Below, in pieces: positions 18,224-26,547 of a DNA stretch of 64,000 nt (its first letter is position 1; the number at the start of each line of letters is the position of its first letter). The stretch covers positions 62,001-126,000 of the forward strand of contig NZ_JAMTCR010000008.1 in NCBI RefSeq assembly GCF_024171945.1, in the 5' to 3' direction. Made by a program: the position numbers and the translations under genes. The notes below the pieces were generated by a model. The model had not been told where the DNA came from and ran no database searches. It saw only the letters and a program-made list of their open reading frames with translations. The stretch comes from Actinokineospora globicatena. Its GTDB lineage: Bacteria; Actinomycetota; Actinomycetes; Mycobacteriales; Pseudonocardiaceae.

Positions 18224-18826
18224 GTGTTGGCAACACCGGGGATCGTCGAGCTGCGCCAGTACACGCTGCACCCGGGCAGGCGCGACGAGTTGGTCGAGCT
18301 GTTCGAGCGCGAGTTCGTCGACTCGCAGGCGGCGGTGGGGATGCCCGTCCTGGGCACCTTCCGCCAACCGTCCGCGCCGGACCGGTTCGTGTGGCTGCGC
18401 GCGTTCCCCGACCTCGCGGGCCGGGGGCCGTCGCTGACCGAGTTCTACACAGGACCGGTGTGGGCCGCGCACAGCGCCGCCGCCAACGCCACCATGGTCG
18501 ACTTCCGAGACGTGCTCCTGCTGCGACCGGTCCAAGGGGACTTCCCCGCGCCGCGCGAGCAGGCCGGACCGGTGCGGATCAGCGTCCACCACTTCGACGG
18601 TCCCGCCGATGACCTCGCCGGGGACAGTCCGGACCGGCTGGTGCTGGCGACGCATCCCGGTCCGAACGAGTTCCCCGCGTTGCCGGTGCGGGAGGGTGAG
18701 CACGTGCTGGTGACCGTCTCGCTGGACACCGCGATCCCGCCTGTGCCAGCGTCTTGGGCGCGGCGGGCGGTCCGCGGGCCGGAGCACCTTCTGCTCGAGC
18801 CGACGGCGACCTCGCTGCTGCGCTGA
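18224..18826 (+). CDS. NIPSNAP-family protein
   Basis: About 200 residues; GTG 18224 or TTG 18227 follows GAGGGGGA. The N-terminal IVELRQYTLHPGRRDELVELFEREF is the NIPSNAP signature (dimeric alpha+beta barrel fold), repeated more weakly in the second half as a ferredoxin-like domain. No catalytic residues are known for the family. It sits 29 nt after the c-di-GMP gene and upstream of the DGPF-ECF42 pair, with a gap of about 110 nt. Confidence 0.85.
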   Translation: MLATPGIVELRQYTLHPGRRDELVELFEREFVDSQAAVGMPVLGTFRQPSAPDRFVWLRAFPDLAGRGPSLTEFYTGPVWAAHSAAANATMVDFRDVLLLRPVQGDFPAPREQAGPVRISVHHFDGPADDLAGDSPDRLVLATHPGPNEFPALPVREGEHVLVTVSLDTAIPPVPASWARRAVRGPEHLLLEPTATSLLR

Positions 18827-18939
18827 GCTGTTCGGTTGGGGAAGATCGTTCGGTCGGGGATGTCGAGACCCTGGCGGCGGCTCCGTCATGGGGGCGAGCG
18901 CGGCCGAGGGCGCCGCGCCGGAGCACACCGGAGTGCACT

Positions 18940-19308
18940 GTGAAGTACCTGCTCATCATGCAGATCAACGACGCGATCCTGGACGCGCTGACCGAGGCCG
19001 AGCGCGAGGTCGTGATGGCCGGGCACCAGGCGTTCATCAAGTCCATCCAGGAGTCCGGCGAGCTGGTCAGCACGCACGCGCTGGGGAACCCGACCACCAG
19101 CGTCACCGTGTCCAGCCGCGACGGGGAGACCGTGGTGACCGACGGGCCGTTCGCCGAGGCCAAGGAGTACATGGGCGGGTACTACCTGGTCGACTGCGAG
19201 AGCAAGGAGCGCGCGGTGGAGTTGGCTCAGCTGATCCCGGACGTGCGCTTCGCCGGTCTCGCCGTCGAGGTCCGGCCGGTGATGTTCTCCGCCGGGTCGG
19301 ACATGTGA
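18940..19308 (+). CDS. DGPF/YCII-related protein, partner of ECF42
   Basis: 122 residues from GTG 18940 (GGAG 6 nt upstream). The fold is YCII-related (dimeric alpha/beta barrel) and the name-giving motif VVTDGPFAEAKEYMGGYYLVDC is present at about 65-86. DGPF proteins are genomically tied to ECF42 sigma factors; they were once proposed as anti-sigma factors but experiments in Streptomyces argue against a direct inhibitory role. Its stop overlaps the sigma start by 4 nt (GTGA). Confidence 0.93.
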   Translation: MKYLLIMQINDAILDALTEAEREVVMAGHQAFIKSIQESGELVSTHALGNPTTSVTVSSRDGETVVTDGPFAEAKEYMGGYYLVDCESKERAVELAQLIPDVRFAGLAVEVRPVMFSAGSDM

Positions 19309-20510
19309 CGCCTGCCCCGACCACCGAGGACCTGCTGCGTGCGTGCGCGCCGCGGGTCCTCGGGGTGCTCGTGCGCCACCACGGCCACTTCGACGCGTGC
19401 GAGGACGCCGTGCAGGAGGCGCTGCTGGCCGCCGCGTCCACCTGGCCGCGCGACGGCGTGCCGGACAACCCGACCGGCTGGCTGGTCACCACGGCGGGCC
19501 GCAGGCTCACCGACCACTGGCGGTCTGAGAACGCCCGGCGCAGGCGCGAGGACGTCGTCGCCGCGCAGGCCGAACTGGTGGCCCCGCAGGTCAACGAGAC
19601 CGATGACACGCTGGAGCTGCTGTTCCTGTGCTGCCACCCGAACCTGAGCGCGCCGTCCCAGGTCGCGTTGACGCTGCGCGCGGTCGGCGGCCTCAGCACC
19701 GCCCAGATCGCGGCTGCGTTCCTGGTCCCCGAGCCGACCATGGCGCAACGGATCAGCCGCGCGAAGTCCCGCCTGCGCGGTGCGGCGTTCCCCCGCGGGG
19801 CGGACCGGAGTCGGGTCGCGGCGGTGCTGCACGTGCTGTACCTGATCTTCACCGAGGGCCACACCGCGACCTCCGGTCCCGCCCTGCACCGACCGGACCT
19901 GACCACCGAGGCCATCCGCCTCACCCGCCTCGCGCACCGCCTGCTGCCCGACGACGGCGAGGTCACCGGCCTGCTTGCGCTGATGCTGCTCACCGAGTCG
20001 CGGCGCGCCGCCCGCACCACCCCCGACGGCGCGATGGTCCCGCTGGCCGACCAGGACCGCACCCTGTGGGACCGCGCCGCGATCGCCGAAGGCGTCGCCC
20101 TGGTCACCGACACGCTGTCCCGCGCGCCCCTGGGCCCGTACCAACTCCAGTCCGCCATCGCCGCCATCCACGCCGAGGCGACGTCGACGGAAACCACGGA
20201 CTGGCCCCAGATCCTGATCCTCTACGACATCCTCACCCGCATCGCCCCCAACCCGATGATCACCCTCAACCGCGCCGTGGCGGTGGCGGAGGTATCCGGC
20301 CCCCAGGCGGGTCTGGCCCTCCTGGACTCCCTGAAGTCCGACAAACGCATCGCAGGCCACCACCGCCTAGCCGCCGTCCGCGCCCACCTCCTGGAACTCA
20401 CCGACAACCCCACCGCCGCCCGCGACTCCTACCGAGAAGCCGCCCGCGGCACCCTGAGCCTCCCCGAACGCCGCTACCTGGAATCCCGCGCTGATCGGCT
20501 GGGGCGGTAG
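19305..20510 (+). CDS. ECF42-type RNA polymerase sigma factor with C-terminal extension
   Basis: 401 residues. The sigma2 region is at about 10-75 (EDAVQEALLAA..NPTGWLVTTAGRRLTDHWR), sigma4 at about 105-160 (ALTLRAVGGLSTAQIAAAFLVPEPTMAQRISRAKSRLR), and the C-terminal 230 residues form the DUF6596/TPR-like extension of the ECF42 group, ending in LPERRYLESRADRLG. In ECF42 the extension replaces a classical anti-sigma factor and is needed for function. It is translationally coupled to the DGPF gene. Target promoters usually include its own DGPF gene. Confidence 0.93.
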   Translation: MTPAPTTEDLLRACAPRVLGVLVRHHGHFDACEDAVQEALLAAASTWPRDGVPDNPTGWLVTTAGRRLTDHWRSENARRRREDVVAAQAELVAPQVNETDDTLELLFLCCHPNLSAPSQVALTLRAVGGLSTAQIAAAFLVPEPTMAQRISRAKSRLRGAAFPRGADRSRVAAVLHVLYLIFTEGHTATSGPALHRPDLTTEAIRLTRLAHRLLPDDGEVTGLLALMLLTESRRAARTTPDGAMVPLADQDRTLWDRAAIAEGVALVTDTLSRAPLGPYQLQSAIAAIHAEATSTETTDWPQILILYDILTRIAPNPMITLNRAVAVAEVSGPQAGLALLDSLKSDKRIAGHHRLAAVRAHLLELTDNPTAARDSYREAARGTLSLPERRYLESRADRLGR

Positions 20511-20554
20511 GGTCCGTGGTCCGAGTCGAGGTCGAGTCGAGGAGGTGGGACCCC

Positions 20555-20593
20555 ATGCGCAGTGTCCTGGTGTCGCACCCCGTGTCCCGGTGA
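20555..20593 (+). CDS. Possible 12-residue leader peptide
   Basis: ATG with a strong GGAGGTGG site 7-8 nt upstream encodes MRSVLVSHPVSR and stops 31 nt before the PrmC-like gene. The strong ribosome site is the only support; it may be a chance start or a regulatory upstream ORF. Confidence 0.3.
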   Translation: MRSVLVSHPVSR

Positions 20594-20624
20594 GGCGCCG
20601 TCCTTCCGTGGGAGAGGCTCGACT

Positions 20625-21386
20625 GTGATCGACGATGTTGTGGCTCGGCTGCGTGCTGCCGGGTGTGTGTTCGCTGAGGATGAGGCGCGGTTGTTGGCTG
20701 AGGCCGCTGCGGATGGGGCCGCGTTGGACGAGTTGGTGGCGGCGCGGGTTGCTGGGGATCCGTTGGAGCACTTGCTCGGGTGGGCGGAGTTCGCCGGTGC
20801 TCGGGTCGTGGTCGCGCCTGGTGTGTTCGTGCCTCGGCGGCGTACCGAGTTCCTCGCTGAGCAGGCAGCGGCGCTGGCCAGCCCTGGGGCCGTCGTTGTT
20901 GACCTGTGCTGTGGGTGCGGTGCGATCGGCGCCGCTGTGTCGGCCGCTGTCCCCGGTGTTGAGCTCCACGCCGCCGACATCGACCCGGTTGCCCTCGCCT
21001 GTGCCCGCCGCAACCTCCCACACGCCGAGGTCCACGAGGGCGACATGTACGCGGCCCTGCCCCCACGGCTGCGCGGCTCGGTGGACGTCATCGTCGCCAA
21101 CGTCCCCTACGTGCCCACCCGCGAGATCTCCCGGATGCCCGCCGAGGCCCGCCTCCACGAACCCCACACCGCCCTGGACGGCGGCACCGACGGTCTCGCG
21201 CACCAGCGGACCCTCGCCCACGGCGCCACCCCTTGGCTCCGCCCCGGCGGCCACCTCCTGGTCGAGACCAGCGACGAACAGGCCCCCACAACAGTCGAGG
21301 TCTTCACCGCCGCAGGCCTCACCACCCAGGTCCTGACCTGCTCCGACCGCGACGCCACCATCGTCGTCGGAGCTAAGCCTTCCTGA
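20625..21386 (+). CDS. PrmC-related protein N5-glutamine methyltransferase-like
   Basis: 253 residues from GTG 20625 with GGGAGAGG upstream. The N-terminal helical bundle (EDEARLLAEA..GDPLEHLLGWAEFAGARVVVAPGVFVPRRRTEFL) and SAM motif I VVDLCCGCGAIGAAV match the PrmC/HemK family. The catalytic NPPY motif reads NVPY (VANVPYVPT), as in the actinobacterial PrmC-related subfamily. True PrmC methylates release factors; the target of this subfamily is unknown. It overlaps the 3' end of the convergent YcaQ-like gene by 14 nt. Confidence 0.88.
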   Translation: MIDDVVARLRAAGCVFAEDEARLLAEAAADGAALDELVAARVAGDPLEHLLGWAEFAGARVVVAPGVFVPRRRTEFLAEQAAALASPGAVVVDLCCGCGAIGAAVSAAVPGVELHAADIDPVALACARRNLPHAEVHEGDMYAALPPRLRGSVDVIVANVPYVPTREISRMPAEARLHEPHTALDGGTDGLAHQRTLAHGATPWLRPGGHLLVETSDEQAPTTVEVFTAAGLTTQVLTCSDRDATIVVGAKPS

Positions 21387-22476
21387 CCTCTAGCCCCTGC
21401 CAGCGCGCGAGGTCCGCGATCTCCCGGTCGACGGCGGCGGTAAGAGCCTTGGTGAACGGGATGTCCTGGTGGATCGCGTTGACCACCAGGACACCGGCCT
21501 TGCGGTCAGCCGCGGCGTCGACCTTCCCGACGAGCTGGTCGCCGTGCAGGATCGGGAGCGCGTAGTAGCCCCACCGGCGTTTGGCGGCTGGTTTGTAGAT
21601 CTCCAGCTGGTAGTCGAAGTCGAACAGCTCCGCAGCTCGGGCGCGGTCGTGGACCAGGCGGTCGAACGGGGACAGCAAGACCGTGCGCCCCTTGAACGGC
21701 TGGTCCAGCAGGGCCGGGTCGACCCGCCACTCGCCACGGACGTCCGCGATCACGGCGGGTTCCCCGGCCTCGCCGACCACCGCCGGTTCCACCGGACACT
21801 CCGGACCGCGCGAACGGGCGATCCCCAGGGCACGCAGCCTGCGCCGGTCGCGCTCGCGTTCGGCTTCCTCGCTGGGCACGACCGGGTCATCGCGGTAGAC
21901 GCGTTCGGCCAGGTCCCACAGCCGGTCCCGGCCCTTGCGCCCCGCCACCGCCACCTCGCCGCGCTGGACCAGGAACTCCAGCATCTGCGTGACGTTCTTG
22001 TTGTTCGTCCACCCGGTCGACCCCCACGGCCGCACACAGGTGTCCGGGAACTCCCGCGACGGCAGCGGCCCCTCCGCGCGCAACCTGCCCAGGATCTCCC
22101 GGCGGCAGCGGTCGTTTGACTCCACCCAGCCCTTGCGGAACTCCTGCCACTCCGACAGCCCCTCGCCGCGCACCCGCCGCTCCATATCGGCCCGGTACAG
22201 CGCCATGTCCTCCGCGGGCCGCACGAACGCCCGCAGCTCCACCAGATCACCCGCGTCCAACGCCGCCCGCAGCTCTGAGAGGGAATACGCGGACCCCAGC
22301 CTGCTCCAGGCGACCAGGTCCGCACTGGGCGCCACGGCGTTGGTCGGGTCCAGCTGGAGCAGCGTCACCCCACGCACGACGCCAAGCAGATCGGTCGCCC
22401 GGACCCCACTCAACACCTGCCCCAACACCGCCACCCGCCGCGCATCACGCCTGCTGAGCCGGTGCACCGTCGACAT
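21373..22476 (-). CDS. YcaQ/AZL-family DNA glycosylase (HTH_42, winged helix)
   Basis: 367 residues from ATG 22476. The protein has the tandem winged-helix HTH_42 architecture (PF06224): LSRRDARRVAVLGQVL, GVTLLQLDPTNAV, FDFDYQLEIYKPAAKRRWGYYALPIL and LVGKVDAAADR. The QLD in LLQLDPTN matches the catalytic Q-x-D motif described for YcaQ-type enzymes, which unhook alkylated bases and interstrand crosslinks; AlkZ-type members have Q-x-Q. Some members protect producers from their own genotoxin, but no biosynthetic cluster is visible here. Confidence 0.88.
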   Translation of the reverse strand: MSTVHRLSRRDARRVAVLGQVLSGVRATDLLGVVRGVTLLQLDPTNAVAPSADLVAWSRLGSAYSLSELRAALDAGDLVELRAFVRPAEDMALYRADMERRVRGEGLSEWQEFRKGWVESNDRCRREILGRLRAEGPLPSREFPDTCVRPWGSTGWTNNKNVTQMLEFLVQRGEVAVAGRKGRDRLWDLAERVYRDDPVVPSEEAERERDRRRLRALGIARSRGPECPVEPAVVGEAGEPAVIADVRGEWRVDPALLDQPFKGRTVLLSPFDRLVHDRARAAELFDFDYQLEIYKPAAKRRWGYYALPILHGDQLVGKVDAAADRKAGVLVVNAIHQDIPFTKALTAAVDREIADLARWQGLEVRKA

Positions 22477-22522
22477 GGCCAAGGAGCCTAAGCCACCACA
22501 CCGACCCCGTCGCCCCAGCGCC

Positions 22523-22569
22523 GGTCGTCGGGTCATCCGCCGGGGTCGTTGGGCCGAACGAGTGGATCA
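22523..22569 (+). repeat. 47-bp direct repeat, copy 1
   Basis: Nearly identical to 22978-23024 (about 4 differences, same length). The shared core includes GTTGGGCCGAACGAGTGG. It begins 47 bp after the start of the leftward YcaQ-like gene. Confidence 0.8.
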
Positions 22570-22865
22570 CCATCTAGGTCGCGGCCTCGATGTCCTGGTT
22601 GAGGCCATCGCGGGTGTCAAGGTCATCTCGATAGGGCTGCGTGGTCTGGCAGGCCGAATGAACCTCGAGGTAGTGGCCACGGCGACCTCGGCTATCGCGC
22701 TCGACCACGTGGCCGACGCCGCTCGCCGTCTGGCCACCGAGACGAACCGCGGCCTGCTGTGCGGCTGTCCATTGGGGGCGAACTCGGGCCGGCTCACCGG
22801 GAGGGAAAGGCCGTGGGCACGCCGCCTGCCCTCCTGCGCGCGACGCCGGGAGGAGACCGCGGCGG

Positions 22866-22943
22866 GTGGTGCGCGCGGTGTCGTGCGTGGCTCTGCTCCT
22901 CGCGATCACCGTGCTTGCCCTGCTCGTGAACTTCATCTTCTAG
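22866..22943 (+). CDS. Possible 25-residue single-span membrane peptide
   Basis: GTG 22866 (or 22869), with GGGAGGAG about 10 nt upstream, encodes VVRAVSCVALLLAITVLA followed by LLVNFIF, one hydrophobic span ending at the stop. It lies between the two 47-bp repeats. The remaining sequence of this 640-bp gap (22477-23115) shows nothing else I can support. Confidence 0.3.
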   Translation: MVRAVSCVALLLAITVLALLVNFIF

Positions 22944-22977
22944 CCGCCCCTGGTAACCCGAGTCCGCCGAGAGTGCT

Positions 22978-23024
22978 GGTCATCGGGTCATCCCCGGGGG
23001 GCGTTGGGCCGAACGAGTGGATCA
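22978..23024 (+). repeat. 47-bp direct repeat, copy 2
   Basis: Second copy of the repeat at 22523-22569, same orientation, 409 bp further on and about 90 bp before the STAND-like gene. The pair may mark an old duplication or recombination site. Confidence 0.8.
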
Positions 23025-23115
23025 TCGGCTCGGGGGATCACGGTCGGGTCACGCTGGTGGTGCGGGGTTGTTCTGTCGTCGATACAGGGCTGAACGGACG
23101 CTTCGAGGGGGTGCG

Positions 23116-24927
23116 GTGCGCGGGCGAGACGGGCTGCTGGAGATCGCGAGCACGCTGATCGTGCAGGGTGGGCGTGGCGCGGTCGGGAAGCCGCCGACGT
23201 TGGTGCTCGCGGGGGTGGGGGGTTCGGGGCGGACGGCGGTGCTGGCCGAGGTGGCTCGCAAGCTCGGTGACCAGCCGCACGTGCTCGTCGACCGGGCGGA
23301 GCTGGTCCGGGTCGGGCAGCGGCCGACCGTGGTCGACCTGCTCGCCACCGTGGTGCTCAAGCTCGTGCGCCAGGACTCCCGGCGCTGGCGGTTCCCCCGC
23401 TTCACCCTCGGCAAGGTCATCTCCGAGCTGCCCCTGCCCGGCGACGGCGCCGAGGACCAGGTCAAACGCGGGCTCGCCGGTGATGCCGCCGGGTTCGCCA
23501 AGCAGATCCGCGACTCGATGGGGCGGCTGCCCGACGACGTCACCGCCGCCGTCGACGCGCTCGTGCAGGGCCTGAGTGGTCGGGGGACCCGCAAGGCCGC
23601 GAGCGAGTGGTACGGCCACCGCGACAGCGGCCACGCGGGGGACTGGGCGGGCGAGCTCGTCGCGCTCAACCAGCTGCGGCGCTACGGCGGCAAGATGGGG
23701 GTGGCCGAGTTCCACCGCGTCCTCGTCGCCGCCTTCCTCGCCGACACCCGCGACGCCGCGTCGGCCAAGACCGTGGACCCGGTGGTGCTGCTCGACAACG
23801 CCGACAACGACGTGGCCGTCGAGTTCCTGCTCGCGCTGCGCGACGCCCGGTTCGCGGCTGGTCCCCGGCGCGCGGCGGACCGCTGCGTGGTCGTGGCGGC
23901 GGGTGGACCGGCGCTGCCCGCCCGGCTCGACGCGGTCGAGACCCCCGAGGCGGAGGCGGCGGAGCTGGTGCGCACGGGCGGTGCCGGGCCGTGGCTGGCG
24001 GTTCCGCTGCGCGACCTCACCGAACTCGAGGTGCTCGCCCTCGCGGGTGACCTCGGCGTGCCGGTCGTGCACCGCCACCGGGTCGTACGGCTGGTCTACG
24101 ACGTCACGCGGGGCCACCCCGGCGGCACCCACCTGCTCACGCTCGCCGCCAACCACCTCGACCCGGCCACCGCGTGCCCGGAGTCGATGCTGACCGCCGT
24201 GCTCCCGCCCTCGGTCAAGTCCGTCGCCGACCGCGTCGTCGACCAGTTCCTCGACGGCGTCCCACGGTCGATCGGCGCGGACCTGGTGACCCTCTCGGCG
24301 GCCAGGGACCTCACCGAGGCGGGCACGATCCTGGGCACCCCGGCGATCAAGACCCCGTTCGTCGAGCAGGAGCCGCTCGGGTCGGTCGCCTTCTGGGCCA
24401 AGCGGGACACCGGCAAGGTCATGCACCCCCTGCTGCGGATGTTGCTGCTGCGCCAGTTGGCCGCGCGGACCGCCGAGCCGACGTGGGAGACGGTCTTCGG
24501 CCTGCTCGCCGACGACGAGACCGACAACGCCAACCTGTACCCGCTGTTCGCCCTCGGGGACGTCGGCCTGGTCGCCAGCCAGTTGCAGGCCCTGCTGACC
24601 CGCCGCCGCGGCCGGGACTGGCTGCGGCTGGTCGCCGCGCTGGCCCAGTGCCCCGCGCCGCCGTCGGTCCGCGTGGAGAAGTCCTACCCGGACGAGGTCA
24701 CCGCCGTCATCGCCACCGTGCTGACCGCGTGGCGGGCCAGCGCGGACCCGTGCCTGGTCGCGGGCCGGGCGGACGCGCACGGCGAGGTCACCACCGGCAT
24801 CCCCGCCCTGGCCGCCGCGGCGGGCACCGACCACGGCGAGTTCGTCTCCGTCGCCGCCCACCACCGCGACCAGGCCGAGCTCTGGCGCGAGGTCACCTGC
24901 GCCGACCCGGCCGAGGAGGACCGATGA
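23116..24927 (+). CDS. STAND-like P-loop NTPase with variant Walker A
   Basis: 603 residues from GTG 23116 with GAGGGG 5 nt upstream. The Walker A loop reads AGVGGSGRTA at about 32-41: the catalytic Lys is replaced by Arg39. Walker B VVLLDNAD ends near residue 229 (Asp at about 227). The remainder is helical and ends in a C-terminal HEAT/TPR-like region. No transmembrane span. It overlaps the next gene by 4 nt (ATGA), so the two products are likely made in stoichiometry. I do not recognise a named family; a signalling NTPase feeding or sensing the membrane-anchored partner is an inference. Confidence 0.65.
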   Translation: MRGRDGLLEIASTLIVQGGRGAVGKPPTLVLAGVGGSGRTAVLAEVARKLGDQPHVLVDRAELVRVGQRPTVVDLLATVVLKLVRQDSRRWRFPRFTLGKVISELPLPGDGAEDQVKRGLAGDAAGFAKQIRDSMGRLPDDVTAAVDALVQGLSGRGTRKAASEWYGHRDSGHAGDWAGELVALNQLRRYGGKMGVAEFHRVLVAAFLADTRDAASAKTVDPVVLLDNADNDVAVEFLLALRDARFAAGPRRAADRCVVVAAGGPALPARLDAVETPEAEAAELVRTGGAGPWLAVPLRDLTELEVLALAGDLGVPVVHRHRVVRLVYDVTRGHPGGTHLLTLAANHLDPATACPESMLTAVLPPSVKSVADRVVDQFLDGVPRSIGADLVTLSAARDLTEAGTILGTPAIKTPFVEQEPLGSVAFWAKRDTGKVMHPLLRMLLLRQLAARTAEPTWETVFGLLADDETDNANLYPLFALGDVGLVASQLQALLTRRRGRDWLRLVAALAQCPAPPSVRVEKSYPDEVTAVIATVLTAWRASADPCLVAGRADAHGEVTTGIPALAAAAGTDHGEFVSVAAHHRDQAELWREVTCADPAEEDR

Positions 24928-26543
24928 CCTACCTGCTGCTCGCGCTGGCGGCACTGCTGGTCTGGGCGTGGGTGCTGCGCCTGGCCCTGGCCCGGCGCCG
25001 GATCGAGCGCTCCACCGCCGAGATCCGCCCCGACGTGTCCCTCTCGACGCGGGCCAGGGTCCTGCTGGTGGTCGGCCTCGTCGCGCTGCCGCTGGTGGCC
25101 ATCACCGCCGCGGCCCCGGTGGTCCTCTGCTTCGGCGGTGGCATCGACCTGGGTGTGACTGTCCGAGGTGGACTGTCCAACCCGGAATGCGTCGGGCTCA
25201 CCGACGGTTCCCACAGCTTCTCCGGCGGCCTGGTGGAGGTCTCCGACGCCGCGCGGTCGCGCTACGACGAGGTCATGGACCAGATCGACGACCAGAACGG
25301 CCAGGTCACCGACCCCCGGGTCCGGATCGCCTTCATGACCTCGCTGACCTCGCCGCTGGCCGGGCCGCGCGTCGTGCACGAACTCGCTGGCCTGGCCGAG
25401 GCGCAGCGCGCGATCAACGCGGAGAACGACAACCCGCAGATCGAGCTGGTGCTGGCCAACACCGGGTCGGCCGCCAAGCACTGGGCGCCCGTGGTCGCGG
25501 ACCTGGTCGCGATGGCCGACGACGACCCGCCGCTGGTCGCGGTGGTCGGCGTGGGGTTGAGCCAGGACGAGACCAAGAACGCCGCCTGGGAGCTGTCGCG
25601 GGCCGGGATCCCGATGGTGTCCGACGTGGTCACCGCGGCCCGGCTCGACCCCGACCGCGACATCCCGAACTTCCACCGGGTCGCGTGGGCCAACCGGGTC
25701 CAGTTCGAGTCGACCGTCGAGGTGCTGCGCGCCAAGGGGATCGACCTCGGACGGGCGTTCGTGGTGCGCAACGACGACGCGAGCGATACCTACTCCAAGA
25801 CCTCCGCCGAGGTCGTGCGGGCACAGCTGGGACTGGCCGACGACTGGACCTTCGGCGTCGGCGACACCGACCCGGCGAGCCTGGACCGGGCGCTGGGCAG
25901 CCAGTTCCGGCGCATCGCCGACGCCATGTGCGCCCGGCTGGGCGCCGACCCGGGCAAACCCGTGGTCGTGTTCTACGCGGGCCGGGCGCGGCACCTGTCG
26001 AGCCTGGTGGAGAAGGTGGCCACCCGGCCGTGCGCGGAGGGGCGGGTCATCGTGGTCAGCGCCTCCGACGCCGCGGTGTTCCGGATGGGCGACACCGACC
26101 AGGTCGCGGCCAAGGCCTGGGGCAACGAGAAGGTGATGTCCGCGATCCGCGGCGGCGAGGTGTCGCTGTACTTCACCTCGTTGGCCGAACCGGGGGCGCT
26201 GGCCGAACGCCCGCAGTTCCAGCGGTTGCGCTCCGCGTTCGCGGGCCGGGAGTCCGAATTGGACACCGGGTGGGCCGTCATGTCCTGGGACGCCCTGCAC
26301 GTCGCCGCCGCGTGGGCGCGCGACGCCCGCGACGAGAGCGAGACCGAGCCGGAGGCCTACCTGCGGCAGATGCGGGTCTCGGCCGCGAAGCGCTTCACCG
26401 CCGAGAACCCGTACCGCGGCGCCAGCGGGGACTTCTACTTCGACGAGTCGACCGGCGACCGGGTGAGCACCGACGGCAGCCGACCGGTCGTGCTCGGCTT
26501 CAAGGGCGACGGGTCGGTCTGCCGCCCCGGCCCCGACTGCTGA
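24924..26543 (+). CDS. Membrane-anchored type 1 periplasmic-binding-like protein
   Basis: 539 residues. Two N-terminal spans (about 3-23 and 46-68) anchor a large outer domain (about 115-539) with the type 1 periplasmic-binding fold used by branched-chain amino-acid receptors: VRIAFMTSLTSPLAGP, AEAQRAINAEND, VAVVGVGLSQDETKNAAWELSRAGIPMVS and FVVRNDDASDTYSK. There is no lipobox and no ABC permease nearby, so a sensor rather than a transport role is likely. The pairing with a cytoplasmic NTPase suggests signal transfer across the membrane. The stop lies 4 nt from that of the convergent nagB. Confidence 0.75.
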   Translation: MTYLLLALAALLVWAWVLRLALARRRIERSTAEIRPDVSLSTRARVLLVVGLVALPLVAITAAAPVVLCFGGGIDLGVTVRGGLSNPECVGLTDGSHSFSGGLVEVSDAARSRYDEVMDQIDDQNGQVTDPRVRIAFMTSLTSPLAGPRVVHELAGLAEAQRAINAENDNPQIELVLANTGSAAKHWAPVVADLVAMADDDPPLVAVVGVGLSQDETKNAAWELSRAGIPMVSDVVTAARLDPDRDIPNFHRVAWANRVQFESTVEVLRAKGIDLGRAFVVRNDDASDTYSKTSAEVVRAQLGLADDWTFGVGDTDPASLDRALGSQFRRIADAMCARLGADPGKPVVVFYAGRARHLSSLVEKVATRPCAEGRVIVVSASDAAVFRMGDTDQVAAKAWGNEKVMSAIRGGEVSLYFTSLAEPGALAERPQFQRLRSAFAGRESELDTGWAVMSWDALHVAAAWARDARDESETEPEAYLRQMRVSAAKRFTAENPYRGASGDFYFDESTGDRVSTDGSRPVVLGFKGDGSVCRPGPDC

Positions 26544-26547
26544 GCCG

